DNA from: Warburgia ugandensis
Lineage: Eukaryota > Streptophyta > Magnoliopsida > Canellales > Canellaceae
Reading direction: 5' to 3'
Length of the DNA stretch: 64,000 bases
Assembly: GCA_035236585.1 (NCBI GenBank)
Contig: CP141135.1
Location: forward strand, 4,436,001-4,500,000
Part shown: positions 34,533-46,919 of the stretch, piece after piece
How the letters are laid out: every line of letters starts with the position of its first letter
Numbering within the stretch: the first letter of the stretch is position 1
The notes under the pieces: generated by a model
The model's input: only the letters and a program-made list of their open reading frames with translations
What the model was told of the DNA's origin: nothing
Databases searched by the model: none
Made by a program: the position numbers and the translations under genes

Positions 34533-35205
34533 TGATGGGTCCAGAGCCCATCAAAGTTGAAAAGTTGAAAGAGACAACGTCCCTTTTCAACTCCTTTTTT
34601 TCTTTTTCAAAAATCTCTTTTCCTTGTCAGTTGAGTTGCGTATCAACAAAAGCAGGGCCGACTGAAAAAAGAGAGAGTAAAATTTAACTGCATTTTCATC
34701 AATAAAAATTGGCTAGCCATCGCAACCATTTTGACATGTGCTGCAAACTGATGTTGACATGGCAAAAAAAAAAAACCTCTACAAATAGAGGCCTTAAGCT
34801 ACGTTATGAAGCAAAGAGCTTAAGTGGAGTGAGTAGGTTAGGTCATGGGGAGTGTGAGAGAGTAGCTACGAAGAAAGTTGCACATATACTGAGCAGTTTT
34901 TGGTGGTGTGTGTTTTGTGATAAGGGTTTTCATACCTTGTGAGTGTGGGAAAGTAGTAGGGGTAAATTTTCTAAGTCATGTTATTTACACAATTGTCTAT
35001 TATACCTCACTTATTTGCAGGTATCATTCCTTGTACCCCATTTTTATTATAGTAGAAATTTTGCTCTGTGGGCCTCGTAGTTTTTATCTCCTCTTTGGAG
35101 GGTTTTCTACGTAAAAAATTTAGTGTTCTTATTTACTGCCATTTATTTATTTTATTTACTTTCTTGAAGTTAACTTTTACCTAGTGGGAACTATGGGCCC
35201 CAATA
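34533..35205 (+). mobile_element. Copia element 1 (Tnt1/Tork-like), 5' LTR
   Basis: 673 bp, from TGATGGGTCCAGAGCCCATC to GTGGGAACTATGGGCCCCAA. It is flanked on the left by TAAAG (34528-34532), repeated after the 3' LTR at 46166-46170. It matches the LTR at 45509-46165 along its whole length, and a third copy in reverse at 58919-59562. The terminal CA has decayed to TA in this copy. The AAATAGAGGCCTTAAGCTAC region (about 34785) probably holds the TATA box and transcript start (CTACAAATAGAGG). Confidence 0.93.
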
Positions 35206-35207
35206 AT

Positions 35208-35220
35208 TGGTATAAGAGTC
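35208..35220 (+). other. Copia element 1 primer-binding site
   Basis: TGGTATAAGAGTC lies two bases after the 5' LTR. It is a one-mismatch version of TGGTATCAGAGC-type sites complementary to initiator methionine tRNA, as in most plant copia elements. Confidence 0.85.
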
Positions 35221-35476
35221 AGAATAGTAGTTACCATTCACAAGTTACTGTACAGAATTACTATTATTGGAATAGTACCTTACTGTGCAGAATTACTGTA
35301 ACAGGAATAGTATTGAGTTCCTATTCAAGATAACTTCAAAAATGACAGCGATAAAACATGTGGAGAAATTTATTGTTGATGATAATTTATCTGCTTAGCA
35401 AAGGCGGATGAAGGACGTGCTCATCTAGCAAGGCGTACACAAGGCACTAGATGGCAAAGCAAAGAGACTAGAACCG

Positions 35477-36178
35477 ATGTCACTTTTGTTGAATATGAGA
35501 ATGAAAAAGTCAGAAAGTCACAGGCAAGCTCTCATCACGGAAAATAGAGGAATGAGCAAGAACAGGAGTTTCAACAATTGCGACAAATCCAAAGGCCTCA
35601 ACAAGTCCATATCATACAGATTAAAGTCCAAAAGTAGAATCAAACATCACAACTGTGGCCAGCTGGGTCACATAATGCTATATTGTGGAAATCAGAAGAG
35701 AGATCACGGCGAGAGTAGCAATTAGAAGAAGGATGATGACAGAAATACTACTGCTGGAGCAGAACATGGGGAAATAGTGGCGATCTCTTCAACTGATAAT
35801 AAAGAGGAGTGTTTGCGCGTGGGAAGTCCAGAAACTGAGTGGTTAGTTGATATAGCAGCATCATATCATGCAACTCCTCCAAAGAAATTCTTTAGCACCT
35901 ACAAAGCTGGAGATTTTGGAAAAGTAAAAATGGGAAATTCTAGCTATTCAAAGGTTACAGGCATTGGTGATATCTGTATAAAGGCAAATGTTGGTAGCAC
36001 ATTGACCCTAAAAGAGGTACGTCATGTTCCTGATTTGCAAATGAATTTAATTTCAAGAATTGCTCTAGATCGAGAAGGCTTTGAGAGCCATTTTGGCAAT
36101 CAGAGGTGGAAACTTATCAAAGGGTTGTTGGTAATTGCAAAAAGAGAGGCTTGCTATATTGTACAAAAGAAATGTTGA
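35477..36178 (+). pseudogene. Copia element 1 gag end and protease, decayed
   Basis: Gag: the nucleocapsid knuckle reads HHNCGQLGHIMLYC (about 35640-35690). The first Cys of C-x2-C-x4-H-x4-C is replaced by His. Protease: WLVDIAASYHATPPKKFFST (about 35838). Here the catalytic D-S/T-G is D-I-A, so the enzyme is dead. The following G-x-V and LKEVRHVPDLQMNLIS blocks are typical of Tnt1/Tork copias. A TAG ends the gag frame at 35725, and the protease frame starts again at 35777. Confidence 0.88.
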
Positions 36179-36219
36179 TGTTTGTAAGCAGAGATTGAAC
36201 GCAGTAGAGAATAACATCT

Positions 36220-37320
36220 CATTAGATTTGTGGCATAGGAGATTGGCACATATCAGCAGGAAATGGTTTTAGATTTTGGAAAAAAAATAACTGATTCCAT
36301 CTATTGAAGGTAAAGCCATAAATCCCTGTGATTATTGTTTGTACAATAAATAATATAGAGTTTTATTCCAGAAGTCTTCTAATAAAAAAACTAATATTTT
36401 GGATATAGTTTATTCTGACTTTTATGGTCCATTTGAGACTAAGACTATATGAGATAACAAAGATTTTGTTACATTGATTAATAATGCTTCACGAAAATTG
36501 TAGGTTTACTTCTTGAGAATAAAGGACGAAGTATTTTAGCATTTATAGAAATTTTATGCCATGCTGGAAAGAGAAACCAACTGAAAGTTGAAATGCCTCC
36601 TAATAGACAATGGAGGCGAATACACATCAAGGGGGTTTGAGAATTACTACTCAGAATACAAAATTCAGCATGAGAAGACAATTCTTGGTACCCCATAATA
36701 TAATGGCATAGCTGAAAAGTTGAACCGCACCATGTATGCTCAAAATGGCCAACATGCCTAAGTCATTTTGGGGTGAAGCAGCTCGCACAACTTGCTATAT
36801 CATTAACAAGTCTCCTTTGGCAGCTTTGAATTTTGATATCCTAGAGAAAGTTTGGTTGGGAAGAGATGTCTCATACTCTTACATAAAGGTATATTCCTCG
36901 GGGACGGCGATGAAGAATTTGGCTACAGGTTATGGGACCTAGAAAAGAAAAAGATCATTAGAAGCAGAGATGTGGTCTTCTGTGAATTTGAGTTTGGAAC
37001 ACATAGAGATGAAGAAAGGACTAGGTACGCAGATAATATTGTAACAAACTATTTAACAAGTCCTTCTCCTCCTAATGATGCTACAGAAGGAGACACGAAA
37101 GAAGATGGTGACAGTGACACATCAGAAGTAACAAATGTTGAGCAGGGGGAGCAACCTGCCCTTACAGAGATTGTTCAACCTCTTTCAAGACGATTAGATA
37201 GAGTGAATCAATCATCAGTGAGATATCCTACTTCTAAGTATATCCTCATTACAAATGAGGGAGAGCCAGAGAATTACAAAGAAGTACTAACTCATCCTAA
37301 TAAGAGCTATTAGTTACAAG
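36220..37320 (+). pseudogene. Copia element 1 integrase, decayed
   Basis: The zinc-binding part is LWHRRLAHIS (about 36218), then CDYCLYNK (about 36330). Core blocks are IVYSDFYGPFETKT (about 36405), LLIDNGGEYTSRGFENYYSE (about 36600) and a TILGTP-x-YNGIAEKLNRTM stretch (about 36684). The GxD of the D-x-D pattern is partly kept but there are many stops. The C-terminal hinge toward the reverse transcriptase is open at 36852-37313 (IIRSRDVVFCEFEF). Confidence 0.86.
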
Positions 37321-38578
37321 CCATGAAAGAAGAGATTAATTCTTTGCAAAAGAATGGTACGTATGAGATAGTTGATCTCCCGAAAGGCAAGAATGCATTA
37401 AAGTGCAAGTGAGTTTACAAGCTTAAGAGGGATAGCAATGGCAAGCTAGCAAAACACAAGGCTCGACTACTAGTAAAAGAATTTGGACAAAAGAAAGGTA
37501 TTGATTTTGATGAAATTTTTTTCACCTGTTATTAAAATGACATCTATTTGAGCTATTCTCAGTTTAGCAACTAGCATGGACCTTGAGCAGTAGATGTGAA
37601 GACTATGTTCGTTCATGGTGACTTGGAGGAAGAGATTTATATGGAGTAGCCTAAAGGCTTTGAAGTAAAAAAGAAACAGGAAATGGTGTGTAAATTAAAG
37701 AAAAGTCTATGGTTCGAAGCATGCACCGAAGTAGTGGTATAAGAAATTTGGCTTATCCATGACAGATAATGGCCATAGGAGAATTCCATCTAATCCATGT
37801 GTTTACTTCAAAAGATTCTCTGGTTATAGTTTTATAATTTTATTTATTTATGTTGATGACATGTTAATTGTAGGACTGGATGCTCAGGTTACTGCTAAAT
37901 TAAAGGGAGTAATGTCCAAAGTATTTGATATGAAGGACTTTGGACCAACCTAACAGATTTCAGGGATAAAAATTACTCGTAATAGGAAGAAACGAAGATT
38001 GTGGCTATCACAGAAAAAGTATATTGAACGAGTGCTTGAACGATTCAACATGAAAGATGTTAAGTCTGTAAGTAACACCCTTGTTGGTCATATAAAATTG
38101 AGCAAGAGGACATGTCCTACTACTACAGAAGAGAAAGAAGATGTGACAGATGTCCCCTACTCCTCAGTAGTTGGGAGTCTAATGTATGCTATGATCTGCA
38201 TCGTGCCAAATATTGCTCATGCAGTGGGTGTCTTGAACAGATTTCTTGATAATCCTACGAAGGAATACTGGAATGCAGTTAAGTAGATTTTAGGGTATTT
38301 GAAGGGAAGTTCTAAATTGTGCTTATGTTTTAAAGGTTTTGACCCAAATTTGGAAAGCTTTATTGACTCCGATATGGCATGTGACCTTGATTGTAGAAGG
38401 TCCATGTTTGGATATTTATTTACATTCATAGGGGAAGCTATCTCTTAGCAATCCAGGCTGCAAAAGTGTATTGCTTTGTCTACGGCAGAAGTAGAGTATA
38501 TTGCTACCACAGAAGTCGAAAAAGAGACGATATGATTGAAAGGACTTCTTCAAGAATTGGAACTCAAGGAAAGTGAGC
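37321..38578 (+). pseudogene. Copia element 1 reverse transcriptase and RNase H, split
   Basis: Reads EINSLQKNGTYEIVDLPKGK (about 37330), a decayed W/VYKLKRDSNGKLAKHKARL block, and an intact YVDD box (37849-37860, FIYVDDMLIVG). Then come the QKKYIERVLERFNMKDVKSV and PYSSVVGSLMYAM stretches. RNase H starts near 38300 and reads ALSTAEVEYIATTEVEKE (about 38470). It is cut after LKESE at 38578 by a gypsy-type insertion and continues at 45220. Several in-frame stops are present. Confidence 0.9.
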
Positions 38579-41420
38579 GTAACATCCCTAATTTTTAAAT
38601 CCCAATTTGAGTAAATTTTGAAAATGTTAAATTGGGATGAAAAGAATATATTGAATTTCTTATTTTTGGAGTTTTATAAGTGAAAAAATTGGTAGACATC
38701 TAATCAAGTTTTGAGACCTCTATAATTGAATTATACTCGAAAAGATGATTCCAACGACACCAAGTTTGTTGAAATTAGAGTTTAGATGGAGGGGATATGA
38801 GGATTTAAATGTGAAGGGCATTTTTGTAACAATAAGATTTAAAAAAAAAAATGAAATGCTTTAATAGAGGGGGGTCCATATTTGATACTAGCACCCCTCC
38901 CTACGTAAGTGAAATAAGAACAGACCTAATAGTCTGTTCCCGAACCCGACACACGCACAAAGGGAATTGACGAGGGAGAAAGAGAAGAAAGGAGAAGGGG
39001 AAGAAGAGAAGGAGGAAGAAGGAGAAGAGGGGGAAAGGAGAGAGAAAGGGAGAGAAACCCTAGCACTAGAGAAACTTGGTACACCAGTGGAGGAGAAAAA
39101 TGAAGTTTTTGGATTCGCTGAAATTAGAGGCCGTCCCTGAAGACGATGCTGGCTTGGAACATTGATCCAAACCGATTATTTTGTTCAGTACAATGAAACG
39201 ACCAAAACCCCCAAGGTTATTAAGAGATCCGAGGTAATCTTTGTCGTTAATCAGAGAGGAGATAGTGTGTGCCAAACTTGGAGACCTTACCAATGAAAAC
39301 AGACCAATCCGGCTCATCCAAGGGTGGAGGAAGCACGAAAACATTCCAAAGTGGTAAGATATACAAAACCCTATTCTTGATTTGTGATTTTTAGATAGAT
39401 TTGCACTGTTCATGCTAGATCTAGGTTTTATGGACGATTTAATTGTCCATTTCTTAATACAAACTTAGGAATAGGTAAATAAGTACCTGATGTAACCCAG
39501 ATCTAATTGAAATTGTCAATCCAGGCTGAAAACTGATCGAACAATCTCAGGCGTCTGATTTGTTACCGTTTAAATAGTGACTTCTTGATATCTGATCGAT
39601 GACCAAATACAATGGATGTGTTCTAAAACATTGAACTGACTAGTATATAGCAAAAATTGAAAGATCTAGATGGACATTGAGTGAATGATTTAAACCTTTT
39701 GATCGGGCAATAAAAGAATAAGAACCTGACGAAGCCTGATCTATGATCAGATGCCACCATTGCATTCCTAAACCCCAAATTGAGATAGGATGAGCTAAAT
39801 CTCATAGATCCATTAGCTAAAAATGTCTAATAACATACTAAGACCAAGATCCGACCACTTATAGCCATCAGATCACCAATATAGAGAATGAACAATAGAT
39901 CAAAGAGTGATCTAACATTGTTCCTCACATCTGATCATTGATCAGACATTGGTGAATGACTGATTAGAAATCTAATGGCTTTAGATCATCCATGATGTAG
40001 AAAGTAGACCGACAGCTTAAGTAGTTGAGATCATGTAGTCATGAGTGATGGATTGTATCCTAACAACTCCATGATTAACAAATTATCTGGACTATCAAAT
40101 TAAGGCTAGAATAGATTTCTTTTTGTAATTGGTAATATAACTTGACATTGACAAGAAATATGGAATATAGGTAGGTTGATCGATGAATTGATTGGGGGAT
40201 ATAACTAAATTGTGAAGCAAGACGAGGGAGGTAGGTAGTTTTAACATCGATGTGCATTGGTGAAGCATGAAATCTATAGATAACTACTCAGTCATCGGTC
40301 ATATTTGAAAATGCTTATGATTTGGAATCATGATATTTCTAATTTATGCAGTTAACATATTTGTATTTATATAGTTAACATATATGCACAAAAATATATT
40401 TGAAACTACATGAACTTCATGAATTATGAAATTATATGTGTGTTAGATACCTGGCTAAAAAAGGCCAAATCCAAGTTACGATGACATCATGGGCAAGGTC
40501 ATAGCCTGAGGCACTGTGTACCCATTGCTCGCATAGTGTTGGGAGTTTATTCGCTTGGTATTGACGTGATAGCCACGGACTTGATTGGTTCTTGTACGTA
40601 GCACAGAGGGTCCCTTATTTTGAGATGTGTATTTATAGTGGGACAACACAGGTGTGTGGCATCCTAGTATTTTAAGTCTATAACGAGTACTCATGACTAA
40701 TGGCAGGTCACCGGATTTCGAGTGTTTCTACACTTGTGAGACCTTGAGGAGATTTTGATGGTTATATATGTGTGTGGGTATTTATTGAGACACGTTGATC
40801 ATATTGAAGCATTATATGATTTAAATGATTTTCATTTATTGGTTTTGATGATGGTTCACCATTTAGTTTGGATAAGTATATTTATGAGTTGATGCATACC
40901 ATGAGTTGTAGTGAAATTTCACATTTTGTAAAATACCATGTAAAGGATATTGTTGAAAGTGATAATTAAATTGGTTGACATGGTATTGATTTGTAAATCA
41001 TGATTGAGATTTCAGAGTTTATTTACATTACTCTATGCATCGTATTCCAAGAAACTGCATAACATGTAATTGTGTGTTTCCTTTTGGATTTAAAATTGCA
41101 TAACTCATATTTTCGATGATGAAACTACCTATACAAGTGCAAGCTTGTGGAGACATTGTAAAATATTTACAATGTTTAAAGAGACGAACATGATAGGTAT
41201 AATAAACAGGTTTACAATATAGTTGATTCCCTTATGAAATTGATGTAACGGTTGACTTAATGACTTTGCTTTATTTACATGTGCGTATTTAAATTGGAAT
41301 TATGGAGATGTGACTGTGACTAGAGTGGTCTCAGGGAAGCCTTAGTCTTTTGGCACTGCAAAAGATTTCTTTTTATTGAAAGGTAAACATACATTTGTGT
41401 GGATGCATTTTGGAGGAAGA
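38579..41420 (+). mobile_element. Ty3/gypsy-type LTR, left part (inserted in copia 1)
   Basis: Starts CGTAACATCCCTAATTTTTA, resembling the TGTAACACCCC start of large plant Tekay/Del-like gypsy LTRs. A purine-rich GAGAAGGAGG-type tract follows (38970-39055). It contains no coding homology. It interrupts the copia RNase H frame between Glu-Ser-Glu and the Tyr-Tyr-Asp-Ser-Gln-Ser-Ala block. No clear 5-bp target duplication is visible, so it is either old or incomplete. It is itself split at 41420 by RTE copy C. Confidence 0.65.
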
Positions 41421-44400
41421 TAACTCCGCCAATGCTAGTCCCAAGCCCAGATGAAAAGGGAGGAGGGTCTTGCGTCAGGTGCCTGTCGGCAAGGGAGAAG
41501 TTGAAGATGATTTTATTATTTCTTTCTTACAAATGAATATGCATTTGTATGCTAGTTTGTGAGGAAGAAATGAATATCATCTCCAGCTTCTTAAAATATG
41601 GCAACCCTTGCGTTAGGTGCCAGCCGATAAGGGTGAAGCTGAAGATGATTTTGTTATTTGTTTTCTGCTTGCAAATGAATGTGCATTTGTATATTAGTTT
41701 GTAAGGACGAAATGAAAATCATCTTCAGCTTCTTAAAACTATGGCAGCCCTAATATGACATGAATCGAAAACTGACATTCCCTTAAGCTAGGGCGTTCCT
41801 CATAAGCGACGTGCTGCATCGGATCCCGGGTGAAGTGAAAAATAGGCAAGGGTTGCTAGGGCATTCTCCCAGAAGCTACGCGCTACATCGGATCCCTAAT
41901 GTAGGGAAAAATGGGCAAGGGCTGCAAGAGCATCCCCTCGAAAGCGACACACTACATCAGAACCCAAGTGCAGTGAAAAGTGGACATGGGTTCATGCCAC
42001 AGAGGTCGAGAAAGGCGATAGTAAATAGGATATCTCCAGAGCATAAGATTCGTATCACCACATGGAATATATGGACATTGATAGGTAAGAGTTTGAAGTT
42101 AGTAGATGCGATGAAACGTAGGAGAGTCAATATCGCTTGCAAGAAACCAAGTGGAAAGGGGCTAAAGTTAGAGAAATAGATGGTTATAAATTATGATATG
42201 TAGGAAAGGGTAAGAACAGAAATAACATAGGAATAATAATGGAGAAGGAATTAAAGGATAAAGTTATAGATGTTAAAAGAATCAATGATAGAATTATAAT
42301 AATAAAACTTGTTCTTATAGAGCAAATTATAAATGTTATAAGTGAATACGCACTGTAAGTAGGGTTACAAGATATAATCAAAAGACAGTTTTGGGAAGAT
42401 ATGGAGGGAGTCATGCAAGAAATTCTCAACACTGATGGTATATTTATAAGAGCAAACTTGAATGACTCTGTAAGAAAAGAAAAGGAAGGATATGATAGAA
42501 TACACACAGGGTATGGTATAGGTGAACGAAATGAGATGGGGGAGAATATCCTCGATTTTGCTTCGTTATATAACTTGGTCATTGCAAATACACTCTTTAA
42601 GAAGAGGGATGGATACTTAATAACATTTAAAAGTGGACTTCATAAAAACCAAATAGACTTTTTTCTACTTAGGTAATGAATGATCTATGTGTAAGGATTG
42701 TAAGGTGATACCTAGTGAGAGTTTAACCTCACAACATAGGATAATAGTTATGGATATCCATATAAAAAGATGGAAGAAAGGAAATGAACTTAATAGGTGT
42801 CCAAAAATTAAGTGGTAGAACTTAAAAGGAGAGAAAATAACCTCATTCACAAATAAGTTGATGGTAGAAGTAAATGGGAACTATGAAATAGAAGTAAATA
42901 CGATGTGGATTAATATTACTGAGTCCATTAAGAAAGTGACAAAAGATGTCTTGGAGTATCTAAAGGTAAAAGGCAATGAGTAAAGGAATCATGGTGGTGG
43001 AGGGAAACATTGCAAAAAGTTATTAAAGAAAAACACATGTGTTTTAAAGCATGACAAAAGACTAGAAATAATGAAAACTATGAACAATATAAGAATGTCA
43101 AAAAGGTTGCTAAGAGAATAATAAGTGAGGCTAAACTTAAAGCATATGATGAGCTTTATAATAGACTACGAACAAGAGAAGGTGAGAAAAATGTGTTTAA
43201 ACTTGCAATAGTAACATAACAAAAGGGTAAGGACCCATATAATATTAGGTACATTAGAAGTAATGATCAAAGGGCATTAGTCAAAGATGATGAGATCAAA
43301 GAAAGGTGGAAAACATACTTTCAAAAATTGTTAAATGACAATGGCTCTGAGAATATAGGGATTGAAAATACTATAAATCTAAATAATATTGGATATTATA
43401 GATATGAACGTAAGATTATAATACCTGAAGTAAATGAGGCCTTGAAAAAGATGAAATCAGGAAAGGCCCTGGGGCCGATAGTATACCAATAGAGGTTTGG
43501 AAGCATATGAGAGATATTAGGGAAGTTTGGTTAACCAAGTTATATAACAAGATTATAAAATCAAAGAAAATGCCTGATAAGTAGAGGAAAAACTCTATTG
43601 TACCAATTTATAGAATAAAGGAAACATACAAAAGCTACACTAATTATTGAGGGATTAAACTTATGAGCCACACTATGAAACTTTTTGAAAGAGTCATTGA
43701 AAAGAGGTTACAACATGAAACAAGTGTATCGGAGAATCAGTTTGGTTTCATGCCTGGGTGGTCTACCATGGAAGCTATCTTCTTACTAAGACAATTAGTA
43801 GAGAAATATAGGGAGAGGAGGAAAGACCTCCACATGGTCTTTATCGACTTACAAAAAGCTTATGAGAGAGTCCCTGGAGAATTAATATAGAGGGTGTTGG
43901 GAGATAAAGGAGTTTCGCAGGGTATATAGACATAATTAAAAATATGTATGGGGGAGCGATAACAAATGTTAAGACTACTAGTGGCGAGACTAGTGATTTT
44001 CCTGTCACTGTAGGATTGCACTAAGGATTGGCATTGAGCCCATGCCTTTTCACATTTGTTATGGATGAGTTAACAAAACATCTGCACAAGGAGATTCCCT
44101 GGTGCATGCTATTTGCATATGGTATAGTTTTACTTGATGAGATAAGGGAGGGTGTAAAAATAAAGCTAGAGTTATGGAGAGAAGCATTAGACTCTAAATG
44201 ATTTAAAATTAGTGAAACCAAGACAGAATATATGGAATGCAATTTTAGCAAGGAAAGGAGTAGGAGGCGAACACCAGTCAAGATTGATAACCAAGAAGTC
44301 CCTGTAAAGACCACTTTTGGTACTTAGGATCAATTGTTAATGAGAGTGGAGAGATTGAGAAGGAGGTTACCTAGAGAATCCAAGCGGGATGGAACAAATG

Positions 44401-44914
44401 GAGATGTACATTTGGATTTTTGTGTGATCGGCAGGTGCCGCTCAAACTAAAAGGAAAATTCTATAGGATGGCCATAAACGCCAGCCATGCTCTATGGATC
44501 AAAGTGTTGGGCAGTTAAAGAACATCATGCTCATAGGATGAGCATCGCAAAAATGAGAATGTTGAGATGGATGAGTGGTAAGACAAAAAAGGATAGAATT
44601 AGAAATGAAAATATTAGAGAAAATTTAGCGGTAGCACCAATACGTAACAAGATGAGGGAGATTAGACTTATATGGTTTGGACATGTTCAAAGGAGACCAA
44701 TAATGACATTGGTTAGAAGGAGTGAGACAATACAAGTAGAAGATTTTAAAAGGGCAAGGGGAATGCCCAAAAGAACGTGGATAGAAGTGGTGAGGAAAGA
44801 TTTAAAAACTTTGGGATTAAATGAAGCCATTGTACTTAATAGAGAGGAATGTAGGAATAAGATTCATGTAGAGGAACCCTAATTGGGATAAGGTCTTGAT
44901 GATAATGATGATTG
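41421..44914 (+). mobile_element. RTE-clade LINE copy C, full length (3.49 kb), dead
   Basis: Starts with the ACTCCGCCAATGCTAGTCCC family start and ends GGTCTTGATGATAATGATG. Its 14-bp target duplication ATTTTGGAGGAAGA lies at 41407-41420 and 44915-44928. It has two hairpin monomers (41500-41750), then the leader, endonuclease and reverse transcriptase (43663-43890: [37 protein letters not shown]). The catalytic box reads FAYG (about 44109) instead of FADD. The C-terminal domain (44487-44882) is open, ending in NKIHVEEP. Many stops elsewhere. Confidence 0.93.
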
Positions 44915-44928
44915 ATTTTGGAGGAAGA

Positions 44929-45219
44929 CAGAGTATCCTTTGTTTATTTTACATATATATATTGTGTTTATCAGGTTGTCATATCGCATGCATGAAATGC
45001 GCGGGGTCCAAAATACAGGGGAGATTGCTGAATTTTTGGTAGAAATGTTGAAAATTCTTGTTTTTATAAAAGAAAAAAAAATGACACTCGGGATTTTTAA
45101 GGTCTTCTCATGAAACTTGTTTTTCCACTGTTTAGTTTTTAAATAGTTTTTGAAACTCGGGGCCTAACAATTGTAAAAGATTTTGTAAAAAAGTGTTGTA
45201 AAAACCCAGGATAACACAG
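44929..45219 (+). mobile_element. Ty3/gypsy-type LTR, right part
   Basis: Continues the LTR after RTE copy C. It shows GCGCGGGGTCCAAAATACAG, a GAAATGTTGAAAATTCTTG stretch and CTCGGGGCCTAACA, wording typical of the end of Tekay/Del-like LTRs. Copia sequence resumes at 45220 (TATATAAACTAC). Without RTE C the insert is about 3.1 kb, within the range of solo LTRs in that group. Confidence 0.65.
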
Positions 45220-45508
45220 TATATAAACTACTACGATAGCCAGAGTGCAATAGACTTGAGCAAGAACTCAATGTACCATTCAAGGACTAAGCATATCAAT
45301 ATAAAATATCATTGAATATGGGAAAAAGTGAAAGACAAGTCTTTGAAGCTGAAGAAGATTTCTACATAGAGAAATCCTTTAGATATGATGACAAAGATAA
45401 TGATTAGGGACAAGTTTGAGTTATGTAAGGAGCTAGTCAGTATGGGTTCTTGCTAGGAGTCTACAAGAAATCCTCCTTCAAATTTAATAAGCTTGAAGAG
45501 GGGAGATT
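45220..45508 (+). pseudogene. Copia element 1 RNase H end and polypurine tract
   Basis: Resumes YYDSQSAIDLSKNSMYHSRT, KHINIKYHWI, and ends RDKFELCKELVSMGSC, the standard C-terminus of Tnt1/Tork polyproteins. The polypurine tract GAAGAGGGGAGA lies just before the 3' LTR. One TAG is present in the final third. Confidence 0.9.
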
Positions 45509-46165
45509 TGATAGTTTCAGAGCCCATCAAAGTTGAAAAGCTCTTTTCAACTACTTTCTTTCCTTTTCAAACATCTCTTTTCCTTGTCAATTGAGGTGCG
45601 CTGCGTATCAACAAAAGTAGCGCTGACTGAATAAAAATGGTAAAATTTGACTACATTTTAATCAATAAAAATTGGTTGGGCATCACAGTCATGTTGACAT
45701 GTGCGGTAAATTGATGTTGACACGACCCCAAAAAAACTTCTATAAATAGAGGCCTTAAGCTACATTTTGAAGCAAAAAGCTCAAGTAGAGTGAGTAAGTC
45801 ATGTCAAGGGAGTGTGAGAGAGCAACTAAAAAGGAAGCTGCACATATACCTAACAGTTTTTTGAGGTGTGTGTTTTGTGAGAAGTGATTCCATACCTTGT
45901 GAGTGTGGAAGTCGTGGAGGTAAATTTTTTGAGTTTTGTTATTTACCCAATTGTTTATTTGTACTTCTCTTGTTTGTGGGTGTCATTCCTTGTACCCCTT
46001 TTTTGTTATAGTAAAAATTTTGTTGGACGGGTTTCGTGGTTTTCACCTCCTTTTTGGAGGTTTTTTCACGTAAAAACTATAGTCTTTTTACTTATTACTC
46101 TTTATCTATTTTATTTACTTTCTTAAAGTTACACTTTTACCTAGTGGGAATTGTGAGCCCTAACA
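45509..46165 (+). mobile_element. Copia element 1, 3' LTR
   Basis: 657 bp, TGATAGTTTCAGAGCCCATC to GGGAATTGTGAGCCCTAACA, followed by target duplication TAAAG (46166-46170). It has accumulated many substitutions and small gaps relative to the 5' LTR, so the insertion is old. Confidence 0.93.
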
Positions 46166-46170
46166 TAAAG

Positions 46171-46288
46171 TGTAGGTGATTTGATTGGCTAGGTAAAAGT
46201 TTTTAATTGCCATTTCTTCTAACTTTTTTTGTTTTCTACTCTTTTTTTTCTTCAGCCAATCAAATGTCACTTACTCCTTACACCTGCA
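46171..46288. mobile_element. MITE-like element, remainder with right terminal repeat
   Basis: The right end reads AGCCAATCAAATGTCACTTA plus CTCCTTACACCTGCA, the reverse complement of the left end (34520-34532 plus 46171-46190) with few mismatches. Before the copia insertion the unit was about 131 bp with terminal repeats of roughly 33 bp. The family and target duplication are not certain. Confidence 0.7.
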
Positions 46289-46735
46289 TCAAATAGTTGA
46301 AATTAATACACTCGGATACATATACTTGAAAGGTCAACTTAAGAGGAGCTTAAGTGATCCATTTACACGTTTATGTTGGTGGCAGTGCCTCTCCATAAAC
46401 ATTTTTTAAGCTCCGTCAATTGCTTTTTCCCACGTCTGCCGACATAACCCGATTAGTAAATTAAAGTCTTACAAAGAAATAATTACAAAGCAAATCATTC
46501 ACATGCTCTTCGAATTAAATTTAATCTGCAACCAGATGAGCTTGACATTTCTTGACATTTTCATAACCATGATTGGAGATGGGGCACAACGTCATGAATG
46601 TTCTGACTCGTTCATCTCCTCGCTCTAGCTTCATATGTTTATTAAAGGTGTAAAGTGGGCAGGCTGAGCAGGTTATAGGTGAGTCCTCACGATTTGCTAG
46701 TCAAACAAGTATGAGTAGAATTACTCATTCATTAA
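46289..46735. other. Non-coding, no recognised feature
   Basis: AT-rich, with no open frame or known repeat recognised. Confidence 0.4.
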
Positions 46736-46736
46736 A

Positions 46737-46908
46737 AGGAGAGCTTTGGCATAACGGTAAAGTTGTCGTCGTATGATTTTGAGGTCAAGGGTTTAAGGTG
46801 TGAAAATAGTCTCTTGCAAAAATATAAGATAAGGTTGTGTACTATAAGACCTCTACTTTCTCAGAGCCTACATATCTAGGAGCTGTGTGCATTGGGCTGT
46901 CCTTTTTG
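46737..46908 (+). mobile_element. Au-type SINE, diverged
   Basis: GGAGAGCTTTGGCATAACGG start, GTGAAAATAGTCTCTTGC and TATAAGATAAGGTTGTGTAC, ending GCTGTCCTTTTT. More mutated than its neighbours. Confidence 0.85.
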
Positions 46909-46919
46909 TATTAAACGAG

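Noticed and set aside
39066-39413. 115-codon minus-strand frame in the gypsy-type LTR
   Set aside because: It lies inside a non-coding LTR, has no family match, and no equivalent frame occurs in the second LTR piece.
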